Origin: CAYOYK01 sp964408185
Lineage (GTDB): Bacteria > Bacillota > Clostridia > Christensenellales > Aristaeellaceae
Direction of reading: 5' to 3'
Length of the DNA stretch: 64,000 nt
Assembly (NCBI GenBank): GCA_964408185.1
Contig: CAYOYK010000011.1
Span: forward strand, 3,757 to 67,756
A program made the position numbers and the translations under genes. Every line of letters begins with the position of its first letter. Positions within the stretch are counted from its first letter, which is position 1. The notes beneath the pieces are model-generated. The model searched no databases. It worked only from the letters and a program-made list of their open reading frames with translations, and was not told the DNA's origin. Shown piece after piece: positions 1 through 8,530 of the stretch.

Positions 1-465
1 CCCGCGTTCGCGGCGCGGGGCGTGCTGCCGGTGGGCCGTCTGGATAAGGATACCACGGGCCTGCTGCTCTTTACCAACGACGGCGCGCTGGCCCACGCTC
101 TGCTCTCGCCCAAGCGGCACGTGCCCAAGCGCTACCGGGCCGACGTGGAGGGCCGTCTCTCGCAGGCGGATCTCGACGCGTTCGCCGCCGGGATACGGTA
201 CGGCGAGTTTGAGGCCCGCCCCGCCCGCATGGAGATCCTCTCCGCCGCGGACGACGCCAGCCGCGCGCTCGTATGGGTGTGTGAGGGGCAGTTCCACCAG
301 ATCAAGCGCATGTTCCACGCGATTGGCCACGAGGTCACGGCCCTGCACCGCGAGGCCGTGGGCGGGCTGACGCTGGACGAGGCCCTCGCGCCCGGCGCGT
401 ACCGGGAGCTGACGCAGGACGAGCTTGCGCTGCTGCGCGGCGAATCGGGCGAAACGAACGAGTAA
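1..465 (+). CDS. rsuA: RsuA-type 16S rRNA pseudouridine synthase (3' part)
   Basis: The 5' end lies outside the window; the frame is open from base 1 and 154 codons remain. The enzyme isomerises uridine to pseudouridine in small-subunit rRNA. The catalytic motif GRLDKDTTGLLLFT is present, with the active-site Asp. A second conserved block, QFHQIKRMF, followed by GHEVTALHRE, is the form found in RsuA rather than RluB proteins. The N-terminal S4 domain expected in this family would be in the missing part. The stop is 10 bases before the next start, with that gene's AAAGGAG ribosome site between them, so the two are probably co-transcribed. RluB/RluE remain possible alternatives. Confidence 0.88.
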   Translation, partial: PAFAARGVLPVGRLDKDTTGLLLFTNDGALAHALLSPKRHVPKRYRADVEGRLSQADLDAFAAGIRYGEFEARPARMEILSAADDASRALVWVCEGQFHQIKRMFHAIGHEVTALHREAVGGLTLDEALAPGAYRELTQDELALLRGESGETNE

Positions 466-475
466 AGGAGCCGCC

Positions 476-1105
476 ATGTCCGAGCATTACTATACCGCCG
501 CGCCCAGCAGCGCACACAGGCCCGCCGAGGTCGCGTTTGCCTACCGCGGGCACGAACTGCGCTTTGCCACGGACAGCGGGGTGTTTTCCCGCACGGAGCT
601 GGATCGCGGCAGCTACGAGCTGCTCGCCGCCCTGCCGGAGCTCTCCGGGGCCGTGCTGGATATGGGCTGCGGCTACGGGGCGCTGGGCGTGGCCGTGGGG
701 GCCGCGTACCCGGCCTGCGCCGTGCTGATGGCGGATATCAACCGGCGCGCGGTGGAGCTGGCGCGGCGCAATGCGCTTGCCAACGGCGTGCGGGCCGAGG
801 CGCTGCCCAGCGACGGCTATGCCGAGCTTGCCGGGCGGCGGTTCGATTGGATCCTGTCCAATCCGCCCATCCGCGCGGGCAAGCAGGTCATCTACCGCAT
901 GTTCTCCGACGCGTGCGAAGCCCTTGCGCCCGGAGGCCGCATGGCGCTTGTCATCCGCAAGCAGCAGGGCGCGGAATCGGCCCTGCGGACCCTTCGCCGC
1001 CTCTATCGGCAGGCGGAGGTCGTCGCCCGCAAGGGCGGCTATCATGTGCTTATCGTGTCCGACCCGCTGCCCGCAACGGAGCGGCCCGCGCCGGACGAAG
1101 AATAA
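476..1105 (+). CDS. RsmC/YbxB-like class I SAM-dependent methyltransferase
   Basis: This 209-residue protein is a Rossmann-fold methyltransferase, probably acting on rRNA. Motif I is VLDMGCGYGALGV and the acidic end of strand 2 is MADINRRA. The catalytic NPP motif reads LSNPPIRAGK, which is characteristic of the RsmC/YbxB branch that makes m2G or a related base in 16S rRNA. I chose ATG 476 because AAAGGAG ends at 470; an upstream in-frame start at 425 would overlap the previous gene. The length matches short Firmicutes YbxB-type proteins, which lack the N-terminal duplicated domain of E. coli RsmC. It sits between an rRNA pseudouridine synthase and a dipeptidase gene. Confidence 0.85.
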   Translation: MSEHYYTAAPSSAHRPAEVAFAYRGHELRFATDSGVFSRTELDRGSYELLAALPELSGAVLDMGCGYGALGVAVGAAYPACAVLMADINRRAVELARRNALANGVRAEALPSDGYAELAGRRFDWILSNPPIRAGKQVIYRMFSDACEALAPGGRMALVIRKQQGAESALRTLRRLYRQAEVVARKGGYHVLIVSDPLPATERPAPDEE

Positions 1106-1117
1106 CAGGAGGATCAT

Positions 1118-2482
1118 ATGGACGAGCTGTATACCATCATCGACGGAATGCGGGATGAGCTGACGGATGTGCTCTGCCGCTGGCTGCGCGTGCCCAGCGT
1201 AAAGGGCGAGCCGGACGGCGACGCGCCCTTCGGCAAGGCCAACAAGCAGGCGCTGCTGGTTGCGCTGGAGGACTGCGAGCGCTTGGGCCTGACCGTGCGC
1301 AACTTTGACAACTACGCCGGGGACGCGCGCATGGGCCCGCTGGGCGCGGACCCGCTGGGCATTTTGGCGCACACGGACGTGGTGCCCGCCGGGGACGGCT
1401 GGGCGACCGATCCCTTCGAGCCGGTCATCGACGGCGACCGCATCATCGCGCGCGGCTCCAGCGACGATAAGGGCCCGGCGGTCGCGGCGCTGCTGGCCAT
1501 GGCGGCCATCCTGCGCGCGGGCATTCCGCTCAAGCGCGAGGTGCGCCTGATCCTCGGCTGCGACGAGGAGAGCGGCTGGGCCGATATCGACTACTACACC
1601 CAGCATTGCGATATGCCCCGCACGGGCTTCAGCCCCGATGCGACCTATCCCGTTATCAACACGGAGAAGGGCGGCGTCAACCTGTCCCTGCGCGCGCCCG
1701 CCGCGATCGGCGGCCTGCGCGTGCTTTCCATCGACGCGGGGAGCCGCCCCAACGTGATCCCCGGCCGCTCCAGCGCGCTGATCGAGGGCGACGCGGCCCT
1801 GTGCGAGCACATCAACACACTTGCCAAGGACGCGCACCTGCATGTGACCGCCGCCATCGAGGGCAGCGCGGTTCGCGTAACGGCCGAGGGCGTGCCGGGC
1901 CATGCGGCGTTCCCGGAGGCCGCGCGCAACGCCAACGGCGAGCTGCTGCTCATGCTGCGGGCGCTGGGCGTCACAGGCCCCCTCCGCGCGCTGGCGGACC
2001 AGGTCGGCCTTGAGTACGACGGAAGCTCGCTGGGCGTGGCCTGCCAGGACCAGACCAGCGGACGGCTCACCTGCAATTTGGGCATTCTGCGCTACGGCGC
2101 GGACGGCCTCTACGCCACGCTGGATTTCCGCTTCCCCCTGCTGGCCAACAGCGACCAGATCATCCGCACGGTGCGGGATTCCCTTGCCCCGACCGTCGAG
2201 GTGACCGTGGATACCGTCCGGCAGCCGCACCATGTCTCGCCGGACGGCGAGCTGGTGTCCGCGCTGCTGGACGCCTACCATGCCGAGACGGGCTTGGAGC
2301 GCGAGTGCATCGCCATTGGCGGCGGCACCTATGCCCGCTGCCTGCAAGAGGGCGTGGCCTTCGGCGCGACATTCCCCGGCGACGAGGACGTGGCGCACCA
2401 AGCCAACGAGAGCATGAGCCTCGACGGCCTGATGAAGAACATCCGCATCTTTGCGCACGCCATCGTGCTGCTGGCCTGCTGA
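1118..2482 (+). CDS. pepV: Dipeptidase PepV-like, M20 metallopeptidase
   Basis: The 454-residue protein is a cytosolic zinc dipeptidase of the M20 family, close to the PepV length of about 470. Zinc-binding motifs are visible: LAHTDVVPAGDGW near residue 85, SSDDKGP near 122, CDEESG with the catalytic Glu near 150, and a C-terminal DEDVAHQANE block that supplies the last metal-ligand His. The ATG follows AGGAGG with a short spacer and is 12 bases after the methyltransferase stop, which suggests one operon. A strong terminator hairpin follows at 2491-2513. PepV-type enzymes hydrolyse a broad range of dipeptides, including beta-Ala-His; the exact substrate cannot be told from the sequence. Confidence 0.9.
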   Translation: MDELYTIIDGMRDELTDVLCRWLRVPSVKGEPDGDAPFGKANKQALLVALEDCERLGLTVRNFDNYAGDARMGPLGADPLGILAHTDVVPAGDGWATDPFEPVIDGDRIIARGSSDDKGPAVAALLAMAAILRAGIPLKREVRLILGCDEESGWADIDYYTQHCDMPRTGFSPDATYPVINTEKGGVNLSLRAPAAIGGLRVLSIDAGSRPNVIPGRSSALIEGDAALCEHINTLAKDAHLHVTAAIEGSAVRVTAEGVPGHAAFPEAARNANGELLLMLRALGVTGPLRALADQVGLEYDGSSLGVACQDQTSGRLTCNLGILRYGADGLYATLDFRFPLLANSDQIIRTVRDSLAPTVEVTVDTVRQPHHVSPDGELVSALLDAYHAETGLERECIAIGGGTYARCLQEGVAFGATFPGDEDVAHQANESMSLDGLMKNIRIFAHAIVLLAC

Positions 2483-2901
2483 ACGCGGGCAAAAAGAGGC
2501 TTTGCCTCTTTTTGAGTTTTGCGCTTTACGCCTGCAACCTGTTCGGTCGGCGGAGGGCCTCCCTCACAGAACGCGGCCGGCGAAAAGCGTAGGGAAGCGT
2601 TGCTTCGCAACGCCGCCGCCTTGGGCGCACATGTCGCTGAAGGCGGAATCCATTTGGGGAGCGCGGCTCCCCAAGCCCCTCGCGGGGTTTTTCGACAGGC
2701 TGAAGGGAGCGCCCCGCTGGGACGCTCCCTTTTTGAGTGCCGACGCACCTGCTTCTGTGCGCAGCCGCCGCGAACAGCGCTGCGCTGGTTTGCTCGCTGG
2801 TTGGGCCGCTGCGCGGGAATGCGGGGCGCTGCCCCGCGCCCCGGCAGGAGGCAGTGCCTCCTGCACCTCCGGGTTTATCGGCGTTTCCTTTGCGTGTCGC
2901 C
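2483..2901. repeat. Repeat-rich intergenic region with hairpins
   Basis: This 419-bp gap between pepV and the convergent GH2 gene holds no gene I can support, although high GC keeps several frames open. It contains the pepV terminator and a second hairpin at 2704-2735 (AGGGAGCG/CGCTCCCT followed by TTTTT). A 45-base element at 2656-2700 recurs at 30454-30498. A 32-base element at 2755-2786 recurs in inverted orientation at 21990-22021. Further perfect stems (GCGGGGCGCTGCCCCGC and GGAGGCAGTGCCTCC) follow near 2830-2870. Confidence 0.7.
2491..2516 (+). terminator. Rho-independent terminator after pepV
   Basis: AAAAAGAGGC and GCCTCTTTTT form a near-perfect stem with a TT loop and a T-rich 3' side, 9 bases after the pepV stop. 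Confidence 0.85.
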
Positions 2902-4629
2902 TTATGCCCCCGTGCTTCCGGCTTCGCAGGCGCGCCTTGCGATGTCCTGCAGCCGCTCGTCGCTGATCTTCTGCACCCTGCGGTCGTAGGTCAGCAGGCC
3001 GTTCAGCTCGCCCTCCACGTCGGTCAGCTCCGTGTATACCGCGGCGCTCAGCCCCTTGGGGATGGCCGGAAGCACCTCCTCCTCCATGAGGCGGCGGTAG
3101 CTTTGCCACAGCTCGTCGGGGTCGCTCTGGCGGCTGTAGCCGTAGTCCACGTCGCTGTACGTGTGGCCGGGGACGCGCAGGTTGTAGCCGCCGTACTCGG
3201 TCAGCGCGACCGCGCGCGCCCGCCTGTCCGCGCGGAAGCGATAGCGCATAAAGTACACGTGCAGGCTCTTCAAATCGCCAAGGCCTTGGTCGTGCCAGCC
3301 GCTGGCATGGTCGATGGGGCGGGTGCCGTCCAGCGTGCGGATCAGCTCGCAGGCGGCGTGGGAATCAAACTGGCCCCAGCCCTCGTTAAAGGGCACCCAC
3401 AGCGCCACCGACGGCACGTTGCGCAGCTGGAGCACCATTTCCCTCAGCTCGGCGGTATACTCGGCGCGGCCGCGCTCGTCCTCGCGCGCAAAGGCGCGGT
3501 AGCAGCTGTCCTTCAGCCAGCTCCCCAGCACGAGCGGGAATTGGATGACGCTGCGCTTGTACGCGCCGCCGCCGCTGGGCATATCCTGCCAGACCAGAAT
3601 GCCCAGCCGATCGCAATGCGCGTACCAGCGCATCGGCTCGACCTTGATGTGCTTACGCAGCATGTTAAAGCCCATGCGCTTGACGGCTTGCAGCTCCCAC
3701 AGCATGGCTTCGTCCGAGGGCGCGGTGTACAGCCCGTCCGGCCAATACCCCTGATCCAGCAGCCCCAGCTGAAAATACGGCTTGCCGTTGAGGAACAGCC
3801 TCGGCGTGCCGGACGCGTCCTTTTGCAGGGTCACGCTGCGCATGGCAAAGTAGCTGCGCACCGTGTCGTCGCCCAGCCGGATCTCCATGGGGGTGAGCGT
3901 CGGGCTTTCCGGCGACCAGAGGCTGACGCTTTCCAGCGGCAGCAGCGTCGGGCAGTTTGTCCGCACGGGATAGACCGTATCGCCGATGCTGACCTCGGCG
4001 ATATCCCCCTCGTCGCTGAAGAGGGTCAGCTCGACGGCGCGCTTGTCCAGCCGGGGAACGATGCGCAGGTCGCGCAGGTAGACGCGCGGGACGCTTTCCA
4101 GCCAAACCGTCTGCCAGATGCCGCTTTGCGCCGTATACCAGATGCCGCCCGGATGGCTGCTCTGCTTGCCGCGCGTGTGGAAGGACGCGTCGGTATCGTC
4201 GCGCGCGCGCACGACCAGCGTGTTTTCGCCGGGCGCGAGGGCCTCGCGCACAGAAAAGCAGAAGGCGTTGTAGCCGCCGCTGTGGCCGCCCACCCGCCGA
4301 TCATTCAGCCAGACCTCGGCCTCCTGATCCACCGCGCCAAAGTGCAGCAGCGTTTGGACTCGCACAAAGCCCTCCGGCAGCGTAAAGCGGCGGCGGTACC
4401 AGAGCGACTGTCCGGGCTTGAGCGTGCGGCGCACGCCGCTAAGCTCGCTTTCCGGGGAAAACGGCACCAGAATGCGGCCGTCCCACGCGTCGGGCGCGGC
4501 GTCGGTATCGGTAATGGCGTAGTCCCACCAGCCGTTCAGGTTATAGTAGCTGTCCCGCGCCATCTGCGGCCGGGGATATTCCGGCAGGACGTGCTCCGGG
4601 TCGAGCGTTTCGCCCCAAATCGTTTTCAT
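2902..4629 (-). CDS. Glycoside hydrolase family 2 protein
   Basis: A 575-residue glycosidase with the GH2 layout: an N-terminal sugar-binding jelly-roll (WYRRRF...AEVWLNDRRVGGHSGGY), an immunoglobulin-like middle domain, and a C-terminal TIM barrel. The barrel contains RKHIKVEP, WQDMPSGGG and the acid/base motif WVPFNEGWGQ. The candidate nucleophile Glu is in ALTEYGGY. It has no signal peptide, so it probably acts in the cytosol on imported glycosides. The start has GGAGGCG upstream. A TTTACA-17-TATGAT promoter precedes it, divergent from the SH3 gene. It is shorter than LacZ and closer to short uncharacterised GH2 proteins, so beta-galactosidase, glucuronidase or arabinosidase activity cannot be decided. 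Confidence 0.9.
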   Translation of the reverse strand: MKTIWGETLDPEHVLPEYPRPQMARDSYYNLNGWWDYAITDTDAAPDAWDGRILVPFSPESELSGVRRTLKPGQSLWYRRRFTLPEGFVRVQTLLHFGAVDQEAEVWLNDRRVGGHSGGYNAFCFSVREALAPGENTLVVRARDDTDASFHTRGKQSSHPGGIWYTAQSGIWQTVWLESVPRVYLRDLRIVPRLDKRAVELTLFSDEGDIAEVSIGDTVYPVRTNCPTLLPLESVSLWSPESPTLTPMEIRLGDDTVRSYFAMRSVTLQKDASGTPRLFLNGKPYFQLGLLDQGYWPDGLYTAPSDEAMLWELQAVKRMGFNMLRKHIKVEPMRWYAHCDRLGILVWQDMPSGGGAYKRSVIQFPLVLGSWLKDSCYRAFAREDERGRAEYTAELREMVLQLRNVPSVALWVPFNEGWGQFDSHAACELIRTLDGTRPIDHASGWHDQGLGDLKSLHVYFMRYRFRADRRARAVALTEYGGYNLRVPGHTYSDVDYGYSRQSDPDELWQSYRRLMEEEVLPAIPKGLSAAVYTELTDVEGELNGLLTYDRRVQKISDERLQDIARRACEAGSTGA

Positions 4630-4654
4630 AAGCGCCTCCGTTATGTTTTAGCTT

Positions 4655-4683
4655 ATCATACCGCATGCGGGAGCGCTTGTAAA
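4655..4683 (-). promoter_or_regulatory. Sigma-A-type promoter of the GH2 gene
   Basis: On the minus strand, TTTACA (4678-4683) and TATGAT (4655-4660) are separated by 17 bases, 26 bases upstream of the GH2 ATG. Confidence 0.7.
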
Positions 4684-4732
4684 GGCCGCGCCCGCGCAGC
4701 CGTCGCTTCCGCCCGCCCAAAGGAAATATTTG

Positions 4733-4761
4733 TTGCAATTTGCGCCGTTTTGCGTTACATT
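4733..4761 (+). promoter_or_regulatory. Sigma-A-type promoter of the SH3 gene
   Basis: TTGCAA (4733-4738) and TACATT (4756-4761) are separated by 17 bases, about 38 bases upstream of the ATG at 4799. Confidence 0.55.
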
Positions 4762-4798
4762 GATTACGATAACAAGCGTGCCCAAAGGAGTCGATCTC

Positions 4799-5521
4799 AT
4801 GAACGGACGCGATACAACCCGATTGCTTGCGCTGCTGGCCGCGCTGCTGCTGGCGGCGGCGCTCCTGCCCGCCGTCGCGGAGGGGGCGGACGGAGCCTAT
4901 TGGAGCTACATGTACGTCAACACGCCAAACGGCAACGCGCTCAACCTGCGCGCCGAGCCGTCGGTGGACGCGTATGTGGTGGTCGGCATTCCCAACGGCG
5001 CGCAGGTCGCCGTGCTGGACGAGCCCTACGCCAACCTGTGGGTGAGCTGCGAGTACAACGGCTTTACGGGCTACGTGGCGTCCTCGTACCTGAGCTACGA
5101 TCCGCCTGTGTACATTGTAACGCCCCGTCCCGCGACCACGGCGCGCGCGACCCAAAGCATGTTTTACGGCTTCCGGCCGTCGTACTATCGGGCGACGGTC
5201 ACCCCTGTGCGCGAGGCTTCCTTCGTACACATGCGCTACGCCCCGTCCACCTCGCAGCCTGTGGTGCGGGATTACGGCAGCGGCGCGGTGCTGTACGTCT
5301 ACGCCCAGAACGATTGCTGGTCGCAGGTGCTGGACCCGGAGGGCCACCTGATGGGCTATATGATGACCGAGTTTTTGACCTATGTGGAGCCCCTCGTATT
5401 TGATCAGCCCACCGCCACCCCCAACGGGGATTGGTACAACGGCGCGGTCATCACGCCGGTGCCCACGGCGACGCCCTACCCCACCCCGGAGCCGCAAACC
5501 GACAGCAACACCAACGGCTGA
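4799..5521 (+). CDS. Secreted bacterial SH3-domain protein
   Basis: This 240-residue protein begins with a clear signal peptide (basic start, then LLALLAALLLAAALLPAVA). Two bacterial SH3 modules follow: the first around residues 35-100 (ALNLRAEPSVDAYVVV, ending NGFTGYVASSYL), the second around 135-205 (SFVHMRYAPSTSQPVV, ending MGYMMTEFL). Such modules usually bind peptidoglycan peptides or cell-wall polymers. The tail is rich in Thr, Pro and Ala (TPVPTATPYPTPEP) and looks like an unstructured linker with nothing after it. No catalytic domain is present. AAAGGAG lies 8 bases before ATG 4799; an in-frame TTG at 4730 would lie upstream of the promoter and is rejected. Its role is probably wall binding; the partner is unknown. 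Confidence 0.82.
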   Translation: MNGRDTTRLLALLAALLLAAALLPAVAEGADGAYWSYMYVNTPNGNALNLRAEPSVDAYVVVGIPNGAQVAVLDEPYANLWVSCEYNGFTGYVASSYLSYDPPVYIVTPRPATTARATQSMFYGFRPSYYRATVTPVREASFVHMRYAPSTSQPVVRDYGSGAVLYVYAQNDCWSQVLDPEGHLMGYMMTEFLTYVEPLVFDQPTATPNGDWYNGAVITPVPTATPYPTPEPQTDSNTNG

Positions 5522-5701
5522 CCCGTCTTTTTGATTCGCGGGCGCTCTCCCGCACGCTGATGAAAACTTGCCCCGCGCGACGCATACTCCGCGCGGACGG
5601 CATTGCCTTGCACAAGCGCTCCGGAGCGCAGGCGGAACGCGGCTTCCGCCGTGTTCGCCCATCCGGCGCGTGCATTTTCTTGGTTTTTCTTGCCCTCCGG
5701 C

Positions 5702-5730
5702 TTGCCTTGCCGAGGGCCGGAAGGTATAAT
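5702..5730 (+). promoter_or_regulatory. Promoter of the XRE-cupin/acyl-CoA synthetase pair
   Basis: TTGCCT (5702-5707) and a perfect TATAAT (5725-5730) are separated by 17 bases, 56 bases before the start codon. Confidence 0.75.
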
Positions 5731-5786
5731 GGAGCGGCAACCTGAGCGGCGGCCCTGTCGTCGCGGAACACAAGGAGGTGTCCCTT

Positions 5787-6341
5787 TTGTCCGATCAAGT
5801 GAAGCAGATCGCCATGCGAATCAAGGATCTTCGTGAGATTTCGGACTACACGGTCGAGCAGATGGCGCAGACGCTCGGCGTATCGCCGGAGGATTACCGC
5901 GAGTACGAAGGCGGAGAGACAGATATTCCCATCAGCTTTTTTGTGAAGGTGGGCGAGGTTTTTCATGTGGATATGACCGAGCTGCTCACCGGCGAGGCCC
6001 CGCGCCTGAACATCCTCAGCGTCACCCGCGCGGGCAAGGGGCAGGACGTCGTGCGCCGCAACCATTACGTGTACAAGAACTTGGCGTACAACTTTGTCCA
6101 CCGTAAAATCGAGCCGCTGTACGTTACCGTGCCGCCCACGGCCAACCGCGAGCTGGAGCCCAACAGCCACGACGGGCAGGAGTTTGATTACATCCTTTCT
6201 GGCGTGATGCGCATTGTCATCGGCAAGAACGACTTGGTGCTCCACCCCGGCGACAGCGTGTATTACGACTCGCGCAACCCGCACGCCATGCAGGCGCTGG
6301 GCGACGAGCCGGTGCATTTTTTGGCGATGGTCATTCCATAA
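5787..6341 (+). CDS. XRE-family regulator with C-terminal cupin domain
   Basis: This 184-residue one-component regulator has an N-terminal helix-turn-helix (TVEQMAQTLGVSPEDYREYEGG, residues about 20-45) and a C-terminal cupin_2 barrel (EPNSHDGQEFDYILSGVMRIVIG, then LHPGDSVYYDSRNPHAMQAL). A GTG at 5778 lies inside the AGGAGG ribosome site, so I chose the in-frame TTG at 5787, 8 bases after that site. The acyl-CoA synthetase gene follows 42 bases later. This pairing recurs in Firmicutes, and the cupin may sense the synthetase's substrate or product. Whether it represses or activates, and which ligand it binds, cannot be read from the sequence. Confidence 0.85.
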   Translation: MSDQVKQIAMRIKDLREISDYTVEQMAQTLGVSPEDYREYEGGETDIPISFFVKVGEVFHVDMTELLTGEAPRLNILSVTRAGKGQDVVRRNHYVYKNLAYNFVHRKIEPLYVTVPPTANRELEPNSHDGQEFDYILSGVMRIVIGKNDLVLHPGDSVYYDSRNPHAMQALGDEPVHFLAMVIP

Positions 6342-6383
6342 GCCGATCTGGCCCTTCCGCTAAAAATAAAGGAGATTGTGTCC

Positions 6384-8042
6384 ATGCTGGCAGACCGATA
6401 CATCCGCACGGACTTTGCCGATCAGGAGGAGTTCGAGCGCGGCTTTACGCTGCATATTCCCGATCATTTCAATTTCGCGTACGATATCATTGATGAGTAC
6501 GCGCGCCAAACCCCGGAGAAGCGCGCGATGATTTGGTGCAATGTCGCCGGGGAGGAAAGAACCTTCACATTCGGCGATTTCAGCCGAATGAGCAACCAAG
6601 CGGCCAACGTGTTCGCGGGCCTCGGCCTGCAAAAGGGCGACCCCGTGCTGCTGATGATGAAGCGCCGCTACGAGTACTGGATCGCCGCGCTGGGCTTGCT
6701 CAAGCTGGGCTGCGTGCTCATCCCCGCGACGGCCATGCTGCAAAAAAAGGACATCGCGTACCGCGTGCAGGCCTCCTCGGCCAAGGCGATCATCTGCGTG
6801 GCTGACGACGGCGTGATCGCGCACGTCGCGGCCAGCAGGCCGGATTGCCCCACGCTGCGCACGCTGCTCACCCTGCGGGACGAGCCGGGCTTCGTCAACT
6901 TCACCAAGGCGCTGGAGGCCGCCCCGGATACCTTCCCGCGCCCGGCCGACCTGCCCGGCAACGACGACATCATGCTCATGTACTTTACCAGCGGCACCAC
7001 GGGCCTGCCCAAAATGGCCGCGCATAGCTGGACGTACCCCATCGCGCAGACCGTCACCGCCGCGTACTGGCACAACGTCGGCGACGACGATATCCACATT
7101 GCCGTCGCGGATACCGGCTGGGCCAAGGCGGGCTGGGGCAAGATGTACGGCCAGTGGATTTGCGGCGCGACGCTCTTTGTGTACGACTTTGACCGCTACA
7201 TCGCCAGCGATCTGCTGCGCATGCTGGCCGAGCACCATGTCACCAGCTTTTGCGCGCCGCCCACGGTCTACCGCTTTATGATCAAGGAGGACATGAGCCG
7301 GTACGACCTGAGCGCCCTCCACTGGGCCAACAGCGCCGGCGAACCCCTCAACCCGGAGGTCTACAACCGCTTTCTGGAGGCCACCGGCGTGCAGATCCAC
7401 GAGGCCTTCGGCCAGAGCGAGACCACTCCGCTGCTGATGACCAGCAAGTACATGCAGCCGCGCACGGGCTCTGCCGGACGGCCCTCGCCCGCCTACGAGA
7501 TCGCGCTGATCGACGAGAACGGCAACGACGTGGACGACGGCGTGGAGGGCGAAATCGTCATTCGCCTCGATCATGGCCATCCTGCCGGGCTGATCAAGGA
7601 ATACTACCGCAACCCGGAGATGACCGCCGAGGTGTTCCGCGGCGGCGTGTACCACACCGGCGATATGGCGTGGCGGGATGTGGACGGCTACTTCTTCTTT
7701 ATCGGGCGGGGGGATGACGTGATCAAGTCCAGCGGCTACCGCATCGGGCCGTTTGAGGTGGAAAGCGCGCTGCTTACGCACCCCGCCGTGCTGGAATGCG
7801 CCGTGACCGCCGTGCCCCACCCCGACCGCGGGCAGGTGGTAAAGGCCACCATCGTGCTGACCAAGAACCGCGGCTACGAGCCCTGCGACGAGCTGGTCAA
7901 GGAGCTGCAAAACCACGTCAAGGCCGTCACCGCGCCGTATAAGTACCCCCGCATCATCGAGTTTGTGGACGAACTGCCCAAGACCATCAGCGGCAAGATC
8001 CAGCGCAAGCTCATCCGCACGCAGGACGAGCAAGCCAAATAA
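6384..8042 (+). CDS. AMP-forming acyl-CoA synthetase
   Basis: This 552-residue ANL-superfamily enzyme activates a carboxylic acid with ATP and transfers it to CoA. The AMP-binding loop is MYFTSGTTGLPK, the A5 motif is AFGQSETTPL, the A7 motif is YHTGDMAW, and the hinge plus catalytic Lys motif is ISGKIQRKLIR near the C-terminus. The pattern resembles medium-chain or benzoate-type acyl-CoA ligases. ATG 6384 is 9 bases from AAAGGAG; the GTG at 6378 is too close to it. No thiolation domain follows, so this is not a peptide-synthetase module. The upstream XRE-cupin gene is the likely regulator. The acid used is not predictable. Confidence 0.9.
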   Translation: MLADRYIRTDFADQEEFERGFTLHIPDHFNFAYDIIDEYARQTPEKRAMIWCNVAGEERTFTFGDFSRMSNQAANVFAGLGLQKGDPVLLMMKRRYEYWIAALGLLKLGCVLIPATAMLQKKDIAYRVQASSAKAIICVADDGVIAHVAASRPDCPTLRTLLTLRDEPGFVNFTKALEAAPDTFPRPADLPGNDDIMLMYFTSGTTGLPKMAAHSWTYPIAQTVTAAYWHNVGDDDIHIAVADTGWAKAGWGKMYGQWICGATLFVYDFDRYIASDLLRMLAEHHVTSFCAPPTVYRFMIKEDMSRYDLSALHWANSAGEPLNPEVYNRFLEATGVQIHEAFGQSETTPLLMTSKYMQPRTGSAGRPSPAYEIALIDENGNDVDDGVEGEIVIRLDHGHPAGLIKEYYRNPEMTAEVFRGGVYHTGDMAWRDVDGYFFFIGRGDDVIKSSGYRIGPFEVESALLTHPAVLECAVTAVPHPDRGQVVKATIVLTKNRGYEPCDELVKELQNHVKAVTAPYKYPRIIEFVDELPKTISGKIQRKLIRTQDEQAK

Positions 8043-8045
8043 CGC

Positions 8046-8077
8046 AAACGGCCCCGACGAAAGTCAGGGCCGCGTTT
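8046..8077 (+). terminator. Hairpin after the acyl-CoA synthetase gene
   Basis: AAACGGCCC pairs with GGGCCGCGTTT with one bulge; the stem starts 4 bases after the stop codon. The T-tract is short, so it is a moderate terminator candidate. Confidence 0.5.
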
Positions 8078-8120
8078 CCTATGGCGGATAGAACCCTATT
8101 CGTGGCGGAGCACCCCGCGA

Positions 8121-8530
8121 CGTTCTGTACCCCATCCGCAGCGGCGCACCCATCCACCCCCACCCGGAATCCCCTCCCAAAGCATCGACCCCTCCAACGG
8201 GCAGAGGGTGCAGGGATTTTATCCCTGCTCAGGGTGCAGGGGCGAGGCCCCTGCGACGTTCTGTACCGCATCCGCAGCGGCGTACCCATCCAACCCCCAC
8301 CCGGAATCCCCTCCCAAAGCATCGACCCCTCCAACGGGCAGAGGGTGCAGGGATTTTATCCCTGCTCAGGGTGCAGGGGCGAGGCCCCTGCGACGTTCTG
8401 TACCGCATCCGCAGCGGCGTACCCATCCAACCCCCACCCGGAATCCCCTCCCAAAGCATCGACCCCTCCAACGGGCAGAGGGTGCAGGGATTTTATCCCT
8501 GCTCAGGGTGCAGGGGCGAAGCCCCTGCGA
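8121..8530. repeat. Three tandem copies of a ~137-bp repeat
   Basis: Copies begin at 8121, 8257 and 8394, each opening with CGTTCTGTACC and ending in GCCCCTGCGA. Copies 2 and 3 are almost identical; copy 1 differs at a few bases. Each carries two adjacent stems, GCAGGGATTTTATCCCTGC and GCAGGGGCGAGGCCCCTGC. The 3' edge of copy 3 supplies the last codons and stop of the minus-strand gene at 8503. No conserved frame has a ribosome site, so I read this as a non-coding repeat. Confidence 0.9.

Noticed and set aside
335..2458. A 707-codon open frame on the minus strand across the methyltransferase and pepV genes
   Set aside because: It is antisense to two well-supported genes, has no recognisable motif and arises from high GC content.
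2737..5403. An 888-codon plus-strand frame opposite the GH2 gene
   Set aside because: It runs antisense through GH2 and across the SH3 gene; composition is that of a shadow frame and no ribosome site fits.
8121..8530. CRISPR array
   Set aside because: The units are contiguous 137-bp tandem copies without unique spacers, and no cas gene is present.
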